From positions 1,054,001 through 1,118,000 of the forward strand of contig NW_018344038.1 of NCBI RefSeq assembly GCF_002099425.1: a DNA stretch of 64,000 bases, read 5' to 3'. Every line of letters starts with the position of its first letter. Position 1 is the first letter of the stretch. Under the pieces are notes generated by a model, which saw only the letters and a program-made list of their open reading frames with translations, had not been told where the DNA came from and did not search any database. Shown here piece by piece: positions 1 through 10,566 of this stretch. The DNA comes from Phascolarctos cinereus (lineage: Eukaryota; Chordata; Mammalia; Diprotodontia; Phascolarctidae). Both the position numbers and the translations under genes were made by a program.

Positions 1-124
1 ATCATGTCTTAGTTGTGCTAGGAATAACTGAGAAGACAAAGACAAAAGCACTAACCACCTTTGTCTGCTTTCAAGGAGCATACGTTCTATCTGTCATTTT
101 AATTATTATTGCTTGGGTGTAGAT

Positions 125-324
125 CGGGGTGGGGAATCTGCTGCCTCCAGGCTACACATGGTCTCTAGGTCCTTGGGAACGGTCTTTTGACTGAGTCCAA
201 GTTTTACAGACCAAATCTTGTTATTAAGGGGATTTGTTCTGTGAAGTTTAGATTCAGTCAAAGGGCCACACTTGAGGACCTAGAGGGCATATGTCACCTT
301 AACGCTGCAGGTTTCCCACCCCTG
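125..324. mobile_element. Non-autonomous hAT-like DNA transposon (palindromic MITE)
   Basis: The two ends are inverted copies: cggggtggggaatctgctgc on the left against the complement of gctgcaggtttcccacccctg on the right. The 8-bp flanks gtgtagat (117-124) and gtatagac (325-332) match at 6 of 8 positions, as expected for an old hAT target duplication. The interior is itself an imperfect palindrome: ttttgactgagtccaagttt on the left pairs with aagtttagattcagtcaaa on the right. No transposase is encoded, so it would have depended on an autonomous hAT. The family name is not assigned. Confidence 0.75.
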
Positions 325-514
325 GTATAGACTATGCTTTCATTTTGTTAGGAAACTCCTGCTACCAATGAGGACCTATAGTTCATCAATAACATAATCT
401 TAGAGAATTGTATGGGGCACAGCTAGGTTGAGTGACTTGCCCATGGTCACACATTCAGTGAAATATAGACTATACTTTGGTGGGTTACAATCCTCATGTC
501 CCAATCTTTCTGTT

Positions 515-1297
515 GATTTCCAATCTCACATCTCCAATTGCCTTTAAGAAATCTTAAGTTGGACGTCCAGTAGACATCTTAAACTAAACACTTCTAAAAT
601 GGAACTCATTATCTTTCCACATAAATGCTCCCCTCCTTCTATCTTCTCTAGAAGCTTAGAGGTAACACCATCCTCCCAGTCTCTCGGGCTCACAACCTAA
701 GTCTCATCCTTGACTCCTCACTCTCTCACTCCCCGTATCCAACCTGTTGCCAAAGCCTCTTGATTTTACCTCTGCAGTATCTCTTGTTTATGCCTCTTCT
801 CTACTCTGACACTGCCATCATTCTAGTGCAGGCCCTCATCAACTCATGCCTTAATTATTACAATAGCACAAGGGTGGGTCTGTCTGCCTCAAGTCTCTCC
901 CTGCTCCAATCTATCCTCCACTCAGCCACCTAAGTGATTTTCTTAAAGCACAAGTCTGATCACATCACCCCCAGGCATTTTCCCTGGCTGTCCCCCAAAC
1001 CTCTCCCTCCTCAACTATGCCTACTAACTTTCCTGGCTTCCTTTAAATCCCAACTAAAATCCTATCTTTTAGAGGAAGGCTTTCCTAGGCCTCCTAATTC
1101 TAATTCCTTCCCTCTGTTAATTATTTTTTATTTATCTTGTACATATCTTGTTTTTAAATATTTGTTTGTGTATTGTCTCCCCCATTAGATTGTGAGCTCC
1201 TTAAAGGCAAGGACCATCTTTTGCCTCTTTTTGTATACCTAGAGCTTAGCATAATACCTAGAACATAGTATGCTTAATAAAGTTTATTGCTTGATTC
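515..1297 (+). mobile_element. L2 LINE, 3' portion
   Basis: Sense-strand L2. It runs through the end of the ORF (aaaatggaactcattatctt, the 'KTELI' region), the pyrimidine-rich coding end, and the classic terminus: attgtgagctccttaaaggc, then a decayed form of 'tagcacagtgcctggcacatagta', then cttaataaagtttattg. It is 5' truncated and full of stops, as usual for this ancient family. The open frame at 934-1188 lies inside it and is not a gene. Confidence 0.85.
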
Positions 1298-1384
1298 ACA
1301 GGTAGAGGCAGTACTTGTACTGACAAATGACATCATAGTTCTTTTGATCTATATACACACATAGACATATGTATTTCATTACAT

Positions 1385-1720
1385 CTTCCTTTTTCTCTTC
1401 AAACTGTATGGCCATGAGTCATGAAACGCCACAGTCTCTGAAGAATTAAAGTGGAGGGTCACTTAGAGGACAATGGAGAGGCACATGATGGAGGTGAACA
1501 GGCCGTGACACAGCACTAGTGAAGAATTACCCGAGAGAGATGGCATAAAGGATGTCACCCAAGATTTATGGCCAGAAAAGAAGGAAAGCTGCTTGTGCAG
1601 GCAAGAGCTAAGGTGAACCAATGGATAGCCCAAGTGCTCCCCTGAAATCTGGGCAATGTCAAGAGATCCAGAGGAAAAACAGCTTTGTGTGCCCTACCCA
1701 GTAAATAAGCAACCCTGGCT
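1385..1720 (+). mobile_element. RTE (BovB-like) LINE, C-terminal ORF fragment
   Basis: From 1407 the frame reads YGHES-NATVSEELKWRVT-RTMERHMMEV, then EELPERDGIKDVTQDLW, with stops. This matches the RTE-clade C-terminal region (YGxExW...TEExxxRLxxxQRAMER...IxxxE...R..IKDV). Further on, a TNG-PKC stretch fits the 'rWT.ri' motif. A homologous antisense copy lies near 42.5-43.0 kb. It is a dead 5'- and 3'-truncated remnant. Confidence 0.7.
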
Positions 1721-1889
1721 CTTGTAGGTCACTTGCAAATGAAAAATAGTATTGTACAAGTCTTTCCAGACTTCTATGTTCACAGAGAACCCATAAGGAA
1801 CAGACACATCTGTCCCCTTCTTCCCCCAGGAAGTAGTACCTGGAGGAAGCAACAGCAGAGTGTTGAGAACAGTGGAAGGGAGGCATTAA

Positions 1890-3079
1890 TCTCTATAACT
1901 GTCAAATGAAGAACTCTTTGCTTCAACTCTTTACTTCCCCCCACCTCAACCCAGCCATAGATTGCTGCTATGTAGATCTGTATTTCAAGCCCTAGTCTAT
2001 CTCCCAAGCTCCACTCCCCCATCACCAACTATTGGATATCTGCCCCACTTAATAGTCTTTTATTTTTTTCCACTTACATGTAAAGACAGTTCTCAACATT
2101 CACTTTTAAAAGATTTTGAGTTCCAAGTTTTTTTCTCCCTGCCTCCTCTCCCCCACTCCCCAAGAAGACATGCAATCTGCTATAGGTTATACATAACTAA
2201 TCGGATATTTCCAACTGGATGTCTAGTAGGTACCTCAAACCCTGAATGGCTAAAACAGAACTTATAACCTTTCCTTCAAAACCCACCCTTCTTTTCTAAC
2301 TTCCTTATTTCTGTCAGTGGCTCCACAATCTTTCTATTACCCAGGTTCACAATTTTAGAGTTACCTTCACCCTCCCTTAATTCTACCCGCAATATCTAAT
2401 TTGTTGTCAAATCTTTGAGATACTACCTCCCTACATATCTTACATCCATTCCCTTCTTTATATTCACATGGCTAATAGCCAGTTTAGGTCCCTACTACCT
2501 TGCCTGAACTATTGCAGTAACCTCTTAAGTGATCTCCTTGCTGCCAATAGCTTCCCTTTTGAATCGTCCTCCCCAGAGATGCCAAAGTAAATTCTTTAGG
2601 CACAGGTCTGACCACGCCACTCCCCTGATCAAAAAATTCCCTTGACTCCCTCTTGCCTCTAGGGTTGAATAGCAACTCTTCAGTTACACATTTAAAGCCC
2701 TTTACAACCTGGCTCTGGTCCACCTTTCTAGATGTAGCACAAATTGTTACCCTTCATGTTGTCAAAGTGGTTGATCTGCTGTGCCCCATACATGATATCC
2801 TACCTCTTGTCTCTATCTCTCTGCACAGCTTGTCCCCCACACCTGGAATGTATTTCCCCCTCTTCTCTGCCTCTTTAAATCCCTAACTTCCTTCAGATTT
2901 CACCTCAGGTATCATCTCTTCTACAAGGCCTTCAATCTCCCCAGCTGCTAGTGCCTCTCTTGCCAGTTTCCTAGTATTTACTTTATTTATCTTTTGTATT
3001 CACTTACATACATATTTTATTCCCCTGAATGTAAACTCAAGGATAGAGACCAGTTCATTTTTGTTTTTATATCCCCACT
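1890..3079 (+). mobile_element. L2 LINE, 3' portion, split by an L1 fragment
   Basis: Sense L2: 'caactattggatatc' continues after the insert as ttccaactggatgtctagta, then tggctaaaacagaactt, tgaactattgcagtaacctc and tttcacctcaggtatc, to a worn 3' end near atatccccactactagatcc. The continuity across 2040-2194 shows one L2 copy interrupted by a younger insertion. Several short open frames here are L2 debris. Confidence 0.8.
2040..2194 (-). mobile_element. L1 3' UTR fragment inserted in L2
   Basis: Reads as the antisense marsupial L1 3' UTR (acatgtaaagacagttctca, attttgagttccaag, gcaatctgctataggttat). The flanks aactattggatat (2027-2039) and aactaatcggatat (2195-2208) are a target-site duplication, so this is a severely 5'-truncated L1 insertion of about 155 bp. 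The same 3' UTR recurs antisense near 7.84 and 43.0 kb and in sense near 50.0 kb. Confidence 0.8.
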
Positions 3080-3087
3080 ACTAGATC

Positions 3088-3330
3088 CAGGATTCTTCGC
3101 TTGGGGTCCATGCATTCATAAATAGATTTCAGGGGGTCCATGAACTTAGAGGGGAAAATTTATATGTGTACACAATATTTGTATATACAAATATATATAT
3201 ATCCTTATTTCAACATAATCAGCTTTCTACATATTTTAAAATTTTATACTTTTAAAAATATCATTTTGAAAAGGGGTCCATGGGCTTTATTAGACTGCTG
3301 CCATGATACAAAAAATGTGAAGAATCTCTT
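3088..3330. mobile_element. hAT-like non-autonomous DNA transposon
   Basis: The left end caggattcttcgcttgg is mirrored by the complement of the right end gtgaagaatctctt. Internal ggggtccatg motifs occur near both ends, a pattern known from old mammalian hAT/Charlie MITEs. The flanks (actagatc, tcctagaa) share only a shifted ctaga core, so the target duplication is worn. The interior is AT-rich and encodes nothing. Confidence 0.6.
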
Positions 3331-3844
3331 TCCTAGAAGCTGTATTGATTGATTGATTGATTGATAGTAGACATGCTCTGGTCATCACTGATTCAGTGTC
3401 GTTGAGGCCTTCATCTAGCTAGTTCTCTGTCCAAACAAACATCTTATTAAGGGTAGACAGACAGTGGCCAAGTCTGAGCTCAGATAGCTATACTAAACTC
3501 AGTGGCCATGATGCTCACTTGGGAAAACAGTTCAATCCAGCAACTGCAAAAAGGATGGGTCTGCCAAACAGAACATTTACCTTTCTAAGAGACCTGTAAG
3601 TGACCTTCCTTCTCATTTCCATACTTGTCCTTTGGGGATGAAGGAAAGGAGAGAAGAGGGAAGGAGGGAGCAGTGTCAATCCATGGCCCCCAGAATATTG
3701 ACTTCATGGCCTAGTCTAGAAATTCGTGAAGTCATATGACTAAAAATCTGGCCTAACTCTGAAAAAGCCTCCAGAAGAGGCATTATGCCACAGAAGTAGA
3801 GCAATCACAGCTGTTTTCATAGGATATGAAAGCAAGAAGCTCAA
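3331..3844. other. Unassigned sequence with a short GATT tract
   Basis: Apart from a five-unit ttga/gatt repeat near 3345-3365 and a purine-rich patch near 3640-3670, I recognise no repeat, exon or regulatory site here. Confidence 0.5.
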
Positions 3845-4125
3845 CGAGGACAGCTTGGTGGAGCAGTGGATAGAGTACCAAGTCTGATGTCAAGAGGACC
3901 TGAGTTCAAATCTTAGCCTCAGACACTTACTAACTGTATGACCCAGGACAAGTCACTTAACTTCTGCCTGCCTCAGTTTCCTCATCATAAAATGGGGTTC
4001 ATAACAGTACCTACCTCCCAGGATTGTTGTGAGCATCAAATGAGATCACATTTGTAAAGTGCTCAGCATGCTGACTGACACATAGTAGGTGTTATATAAA
4101 TGTTAGCTATTATTATTAACATGGT
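3845..4125 (+). mobile_element. CORE-SINE (marsupial MIR-like)
   Basis: Complete layout: a tRNA-like head (ggtggagcagtggatagag, B box gagttcaaatct), the conserved CORE (cctcagtttcctcatcataa), and a tail ending aagtgctcagcatg and tatataaatgttagctatta. The sequence is diverged, so it is a dead, old copy. Confidence 0.85.
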
Positions 4126-4617
4126 AACTGTATTATCATTAACAGTAGGGAACACTAACCCCTAATGCTCACTCAGTACCTCTCCCCCACCAGCCTTGGT
4201 GCTCCAATAGAGCTCATGCCCTTCAGAGGTCCTATTTTTCCTCCTTTGGGCTCCTCCTTGCTTTGCTTTCCTTATCCAGACAAGAGAGCTAAGTGTCCCT
4301 TGTCCCTCAGTTCCCTATCCTGAAGCCTGGGGCCTTTCAGAAGATGGCCGAGTCCTTCTTCTCTCTAGTAGCTTTTTCCTAACCAAGATTTCAAAATAAC
4401 CCAAGGACAGAATGCAGCTGTTCAGGAACACTTCCAAACCATGATTTTTTTTTTTTTAGGTGAAAGCCAATGGATGCTAGAATTAGAAACTCTCTGAATG
4501 GGGGAGTTAGGTTATAGAAATCATCATGGATGAACATGATAAAGTTGCCTTCTTCTTTGTTTAATAAAACTTTTCATTTATACGTTGCAGTTGGTAAGGA
4601 GACAGAAATGTGTGAAG
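4126..4617. other. Unassigned single-copy-like sequence
   Basis: Mixed-composition sequence with a T-run near 4445. No repeat family, splice-bounded open frame or RNA gene could be recognised. Confidence 0.45.
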
Positions 4618-4915
4618 TATTAAAAAGAACTGACATTTATACAGGGCTTTAAAGTTTTCAAAGTGTTTTGTATTATCCCATTTGTCTTCAACAACCCAGT
4701 GAGGTGGATCATACAGCTGTTATTATTCCAGTTTTACAGCTGAGCAAACAGGCTGAGAGAAGCACACCGTTGGTATTTAATAAATGCTTGTTGATGGCTT
4801 AAATGACTTGCCCAGGGTCACACAGCTATTAAGTATCAGAAATGGAATTTGAATGTAGCTCTTTAGGTTTCCTAGTCCAACCCTCTATCCATCATACCAC
4901 ACTGCCTTTGAAAGG
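4618..4915 (-). mobile_element. CORE-SINE, antisense, with a short interruption
   Basis: Antisense tail (gacatttatacagggcttta), CORE (ttttacagctgagcaaacag) and tRNA-like part (gacttgcccagggtcacaca). A piece reading taataaatgcttgttgatgg interrupts it after the CORE and looks like a short L2-type end. A further sense CORE-SINE tail fragment follows at about 4930-5000 (aaagctctttataaatctta). Confidence 0.7.
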
Positions 4916-5074
4916 CTACTTATCTCATGGGTTTGTTATGAGAAAAGCTCTTTATAAATCTTAATGTGATACGAAGATCTTAGTTTTATTATCATTATTC
5001 TAGTTAGCACCAGCTCTGCATCACTAAGTATTTTTTGAATGAATAAATTAATGACTTCCTTTTTGAAGTAGAAA

Positions 5075-5270
5075 TTGTAATATTTTGGAATTGGAAAGGA
5101 CCTTAAATATCATCTGGGCCAATAACTTCCTTTTATAGATAAGGGAACTGGGGCTCAGAGAAGTTAGACAGCTTGTCCAAGGTCATACATCAAGACAGAT
5201 ACAAAGCAGGGACTGAAACTCTGGGCTTCTGACTCCCACTTCAGGCCTCTTTCCATCAAACCAAGTGGAG
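5075..5270 (-). mobile_element. CORE-SINE with L3/CR1-type tail, antisense
   Basis: Starts with an L3/CR1-like tail in antisense (ttggaaaggaccttaaatat), then the CORE complement (gataagggaactggggctca) and tRNA-like part (gtccaaggtcatac, gggactgaaactctggg). Diverged. Confidence 0.65.
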
Positions 5271-5344
5271 CTTGCTCCTATCTAGGTAGAGATGGTGGGC
5301 GTATGCTCCAGAATCTGTCACTGCACATGTACTACAGACTGAAA

Positions 5345-5498
5345 AATCTCTCCTATGTACTCTTTTTTATTCTCTGAAACTGTCACCTACCTGGTGCAGA
5401 CCTTAATCACCTCATGCCAGAAATAGCCTGCTCATTGCTATCCCTATGTCAAATGTCTCCCCAGTCCAGTCCATCCTCTAGTCAGCTGTCAAATTGGA
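5345..5498 (+). mobile_element. L2 LINE fragment
   Basis: Reads like L2 coding sequence: gtgcagaccttaatcacctc, then ccagtccatcctctagtcag. It is cut off where antisense L1 begins. The L2-type terminus near 6.2-6.37 kb may be its continuation past that insertion. Confidence 0.5.
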
Positions 5499-5499
5499 C

Positions 5500-6140
5500 C
5501 AGGTCACAATTCTACCAACAGTGCATTAGTGTACCTATTTTTCCACATCCTTGACAACATTTGTCATTTTCCTTTTTAGTCATCTTAGTCTATATGATAT
5601 GTAAGAGGTGGCACCTTGGAGTTGTTTTAATTTTAATTTCTCTAGTATTAGTAATTTACAACATTTTTATATGATGATTGATAACTTTTATTTCTTCTTC
5701 TGAAAATTGCCTTTTCATATCTTTTGACTGTTTATCAATTGGGGATTGGCTTTTATTTTTATAAATTTGGCTCAGTTCCCTATGTATTCAAAAAATGAAA
5801 CTTTTATCAGAAAAACTTGCTGTAAACATTTCCCCCTAGTTTCCTGTTTTCCTAGTTTTGGCTGCATTGGTTTTGTTTGTATTAAACCTTTTTAATTTTA
5901 TGTAATTAATATTATAATTTTACCTGTTGTGGTCTTCTCTGTGTTTTGTTTGGTCATGAACTGTTCCCCTGCCCATAGATCTGACAAATAGTTTTTTTTT
6001 TCCCCCTGTGGTCCCCTAATCACGTATCCATTTTGAGCTTATCTTGGTATATGGTGTGAGATATTGGCTTATAACTAGTTTCTACCAGATTGCTTTCTAG
6101 TTTTCCCAGAAATTTTTGTCAAATAGTGAGTTCTTGCCCA
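5500..6140 (-). mobile_element. L1 LINE, ORF2 3' region, antisense
   Basis: The plus strand shows the well-known antisense L1 ORF2 end: cacaattctaccaacagtgc, tttttccacatccttgacaa, atatcttttgactgtttatc and ggttttgtttgtattaaacc. The same block recurs in the L1 insert near 52.9-53.5 kb. It is 5' truncated and heavily mutated. Confidence 0.8.
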
Positions 6141-6199
6141 AAGGTTGGGATGAGTGCCATTCCTTCTGAGATTATTCGTAATTTATGTTGGATATCTCC

Positions 6200-6372
6200 T
6201 GCTTGAACATACTTGTTTGCATGTTGTCTCCCCCTTTAGACTGTGAGCTCCACGACAGCAGGGACTTGTTGGTTTGTATGTTTGTTTGTTTGCCTTTCTC
6301 TGTCTCCCCAGTACTTAGCATGGTGCCTAGAACATAGTAGGGGCTTAATAAATGCTTGTTGACTTGACTTAA
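6200..6372 (+). mobile_element. L2-type 3' terminus
   Basis: tttagactgtgagctccacg, a TTTG-rich patch, gtacttagcatggtgcctag, then aatgcttgttgac. This is the conserved terminal block of L2. Confidence 0.75.
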
Positions 6373-6918
6373 CTGTGACCTATTATAGTTACTGGAAGGC
6401 ACAACTTTGGGGAGCTGTGCTATAGGGATAACCTTTCTAAATTCTCTCTATTCTCACATTAGAGAAGAAAACATAAGAGACAAAGGAGAACTTGAAGAAT
6501 ATCTGAAGAGAAGGGAAATGTTTTCCACTCCTCTGTTGCAATGTTGTTAGCTTGAGGAAGAGAAAACTGGTGAGGATGTTCTTTGGGAATGTAATGATTT
6601 CAAGCTTCTTTGACTCATACCTAATTCCCCAGTTATACCAGTGGTGTTTCCACACTAGAACTTGGTCCAAAGATTAGAGAGCTTGCCCAAAGATTGGAAG
6701 GAGGGTGTGTTTATCATCTACTGGCTTGCCTCAGAAAGCAAAGCATGTTCACAAGCTCTTTCTAAAATTCATAACTATCCAATAACACAATGAGCTGCTT
6801 TTGGAGTAGTGATTTCCCTGCCACTGAAGTTCTTTGAAGAGAGTTTGATGACCATCTGTTGGAGATATTGCAGAAGGAGCTTATTTTCAGGTAAGGGCTT
6901 AGAAGAGGTGACCTCTGA
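6373..6918. other. Unassigned sequence
   Basis: No repeat recognised with confidence. The phrase cttgaggaagagaaaactgg recalls the L3/CR1 3' UTR, but its surroundings do not support a full call. Confidence 0.35.
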
Positions 6919-7180
6919 AGCAGCTAGATGGCACAGTGGGTAGAGCATTAGACCTGGAGTCAGAAAGACCTGAGTTCAAATCTGTCCTTAGACACTTACT
7001 GGCTATGTAACACTGGTTAACTAAACCTCTGTCTGCCTTAGTTTCTTCAACTGTAAAATGGGGATAATAATAACCCCTGACTTCCAGGGTTGTTGTGAGA
7101 ATCAAATGAGATCATCATATTTGCAAACCTCTTTGTAAATCAGTGCCTGACACATAGTAGGTACTTAATAAATAGCTTGA
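6919..7180 (+). mobile_element. CORE-SINE with L2-type end
   Basis: tRNA-like head cagctagatggcacagtggg, B box gagttcaaatctg, CORE ttcaactgtaaaatgggg, then tgcctgacacatagtagg and aataaatag. The head shows that the marsupial SINE head is shared by the CORE-SINEs and the short A-tailed SINEs. Confidence 0.85.
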
Positions 7181-7339
7181 TCCCTTCTTTCCTTCCCCTT
7201 ACCAAAACTAGGAGTTTATGATTTTATCATTCTTATGTTTCTTTAATAACTCATAGATTGATCATCCATTAGTTTATGTCATCTCTTCCTAGCCTCATCT
7301 ATACTCTTGTAGTAATAAATTCTGTCTCCAAGGAATTGC

Positions 7340-7800
7340 CACCTTGAAATTCCCAGAAAAGCACTCTTTTTTAAAATTTTATTGATTTGTTTGTTTTATA
7401 TCACCTTCATTTTAAAATAAATTCCTCCCTGTTTTCCTACCCAAAGATTCATCCTTTGTGACCACAACAAAAAAGAAATAAAAGGAAAAAGAGAACATAA
7501 TTTGGAAAACCCATTAACTCATCAATTGAATGTGACAAGGGCAAAAACATTGTAAAGAAAAACAACTTTGAAAGGCTAACCATGTCTCTAAAGGACCTGT
7601 GAGGAGGCAAGTTGCTCACCTCCTGACAGAAAGGTGATGGACACGAAATGCAGAAACGCACATTTTTGCATGTGACTACTCTGTGTATCTGTTTTGCTTG
7701 ACTATGCCTATTTCTTACAAGACTTTTTTTCTCCTTTTTTTTTTTTACCTCTTTGTTAATTGGGGGTTGCAGGGTAGGAGATAGTTAATAACAGTGATGC
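7340..7800. other. AT-rich repeat debris, possibly L1 3' UTR
   Basis: The phrase ttttgcttgactatgcctat near 7690 followed by a T-run and gttaattgggggttgc resembles a marsupial L1 3' end in sense orientation. The preceding stretch (atcaccttcattttaaaata) resembles an antisense one. The assignment is from memory and weak. Confidence 0.3.
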
Positions 7801-7834
7801 TCCCAAAAGAGATCCATTATAATATATTTTTTAA

Positions 7835-8210
7835 AAAATTAATTCATTCATTCATTTTTAGTTTTCAACATTTGCTTTTATAAGATTTTGAGTTCTAAAT
7901 TCTGCCCCCCCCAACTCTCCCCTACCCAAAATGATATGCAATCTGATATAGGCTATGCATGTATATTAGTCACATTGTGAAAGAAGAATCAGAAGAAAAG
8001 GGAAAAACCATGAGAAAGAAAACACACACACACATAAAAAAACCAATGAAAAAAAAAAGAAAATAGTATGCTTCAATCTACATTCAGACGCCATAGTTCT
8101 TTCTCTGCATGTGGATAGCATTTTCCATCATGAGTCCTTTGGAATTGTCTTAGATCACTGCATTGCTCAGAAGAGCTAAGTCTAACAAAGTCGGTCATTG
8201 CACATTATAA
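7835..8210 (-). mobile_element. L1 3' UTR, antisense
   Basis: Plus strand: gttttcaacatttgctttta, attttgagttctaaattctg, gcaatctgatataggctatg, catgtggatagcattttcca, gagtcctttggaattgtctt. This is a longer copy of the fragment found at 2.04-2.19 kb and 43.0 kb. Confidence 0.75.
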
Positions 8211-8594
8211 TTTTTTTCTTAAATTATGGAAGAGAACAGAAAGATGGTTACAAGGAAGCACAGACAAATATGACAGTTTTGAAAGTAATGCATAGAACTG
8301 ATTATATATTTTTTTAAAAAACAAATGGTGAGAAATGGAGATTTTTCATATTTTGTTTTTGTATTTTGTTGTGTGTACGCAAAAGCTCTTTTTTGATGTC
8401 TAAGTTCACACACACAAATTTAAATTAAAAAAAAGATGTAGAAGAGTATTCTTAAAAAGTGGCTTGTTTTAGTCTCCCACATCCTGGACTTCTTTAAATC
8501 TCTAAAGAGCACATGCACACTGAGGTATGTCAGAAAACTTTTATTTAGAAGAGCACAATTAATTCGGTAGGGTTGATCACCCATCCAAGAAGGC
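8211..8594. other. Unassigned AT-rich sequence
   Basis: AT-rich with several A and T runs and a short (CA)n near 8410. No family recognised. Confidence 0.4.
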
Positions 8595-8850
8595 AGTTGG
8601 TGGCATAGTTGATAGAGCACCTGGAGTCAGGAAGACCTTAATTCTAATCCAGTTTCAGACACTTACAAGCTGGGTAACCCTGGGCCAATTACTTAATCTC
8701 CACCTCAGTCCTTGCAATTGTAAAATGGAGATAATAACAGCACCTACCTCTTGGGGTTGTTGTGAGGATCAAATGAGGTAGCAATTGGTTAAAAAGGATT
8801 CAGCACAGTGCCAGGCACATAACAGGCACTATATAAAAGCTTAGTCTCTT
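8595..8850 (+). mobile_element. CORE-SINE
   Basis: Head gttggtggcatagttgatag, diverged B box, CORE-derived caattgtaaaatggagataa, then gttgtgaggatcaaatgagg and tgccaggcacataacaggca. Old copy. Confidence 0.75.
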
Positions 8851-10205
8851 CCCTCCCATGAAGCCACTAGGGAGAAGAAACACCAGGAAAGGTTATATCT
8901 TCAAAAATCTTTCATGTTCCTCAAGGTATTTGGGTCACTTCAAGGCCATACAGGAATTATTGACTGTTATGGGGAAGAGATAAAGCTGCCTTACCCTGCT
9001 GTGTCCCCCAAAACCCATGTGGATTTGATGTTTACCTCTAAAGAAGATCTTTTTCCTCTGTTATTAGTCAGTTCATTTTTAACAGGACTGATTTATGAGG
9101 TTAGGTGAAGGAGACAGAGAAATAACCCTGACAAAAGGAGTCAAGCCCCCTGAAGTTCACATAGTACATTTAGGTAAATGAGTTGGACTGCCTTTTGCTT
9201 TTAGCTCCCCTTTTGTGTCAGCAAAGCAATTACTGTATTAGCTCACCCTTGGCCTCCAGCCCTGGGTTATCATGCTGAGCAAATCTTTGGCAGCTTCATC
9301 AGTGGATCAAATGTTTATGGTTTTATTCTAGTCACTAAATGAAGTGGGCTCTGAAAATTTGTTTTTGACATTAAATAAATTTTTAGAAAGTAAAGCTTTC
9401 AAGCCTCAGGGCCTTCCCAGGAGACATTTTCCTTGTCCAGTATTTGTGGGTAGGGGTAGGAGGTAAAGGGGGAAGGAAAGAGGGATCGAGGGAGGGAGAG
9501 AAAACAACCAAAACTTAAAATGGCTTTAAAATAAAAGACCTAGGCGGAAATTGATTTTTCATGTGGGCCCTGGTTCTAGCTTGGCATGTAGGATCAGGAG
9601 ACAGCCTGCATTGTGAAATGATGAGAGGCATTGTGTGAGCATGCTGGAAGCCTTGCTAAATATGGTTTTTGTTATGGCCATACATTTTGAGACACACTGC
9701 AAAGCCTAGCACTGCTCTGTTGGCCTGTTGTTTCATGTACTTAACTCTCATGGTTTTTCTCCCATGAAACAATTCCACAGCCTACCACCTTGTACTGGGT
9801 CAAGAAATGGTGCCAAACAGTGTGTTTGTTTTGCTTGACGCTGCCCCTGGAGGCTGCAATTCCAGTTTTCTGCTCAACATAAACATTTTTAAAATGAAAC
9901 GAGTATTTGCTGGGGTCTAACTAAGGTCCAGAAGTGGTATCTATACTGGGACCAAACCTTTGCCCTTGGATACTCTAGAGTTCCTTGAATACTAAGCCAT
10001 CTAAAGACAAAAGTGACTTTAGAAAAATCCCTCCCCCTTCAAGTCCCCCCAAGAAACATAGGTAACTATGTGAAGTCCTGTCCTGGGGACACAGTAACAC
10101 AGAAATTTGGAATTAAAAGAGAGATGGCTTCCAGGAATAAGAAGGTGTAAGCCCACTGTAATCTTCCTTCATCAAATTTCATTTTAATTATTATATATAA
10201 TACAG
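8851..10205. other. Repeat-poor interval, candidate conserved non-coding block
   Basis: About 1.35 kb with no transposon I can recognise, unlike its surroundings. It is compositionally mixed, with a purine-rich patch near 9445-9500. The open frame at 8914-9108 has no recognisable domain. A regulatory role is only inferred from the lack of repeats. Confidence 0.35.
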
Positions 10206-10566
10206 GTGACTATGGTCTAAGCTAGGTATTGATAAGATGGAGAATGTTTAAAGGAAGGTGAATGGAGAGTGATGACCATCATGACCACCAGATGATGAAG
10301 GGCCTTGAGTCTAGGTCATATTGGGATTGGTGGAAGGAACTGAGAAGGTTTAGCCTGAGGAAGAGAAAACTATGGTGGGATAAGCTATCTTCAATTTTAG
10401 ACTTGGTGTCAGAGCTATCCCGAAGTGCAATAGGTGCCTCCTTGGAGTTCTTCCAATGGAGGCTGGATAACCATTTTCCAGGCATGTTGTAATAGCAATT
10501 CTTTTCATTTATGGGTTGGATGAAAGAGATGCTTCCAATTCTCAAATTCAATGATTTTATGATTCT
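10206..10566 (+). mobile_element. L3/CR1 LINE 3' UTR
   Basis: Sense L3/CR1: gaagggccttgagtctaggt, tagcctgaggaagagaaaac, gttcttccaatggaggctgg and ataaccattttccaggcatg, ending in the family's ATTCTATG-like repeat (caatgattttatgattcta). It meets an antisense copy of the same family tail to tail. Confidence 0.8.
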
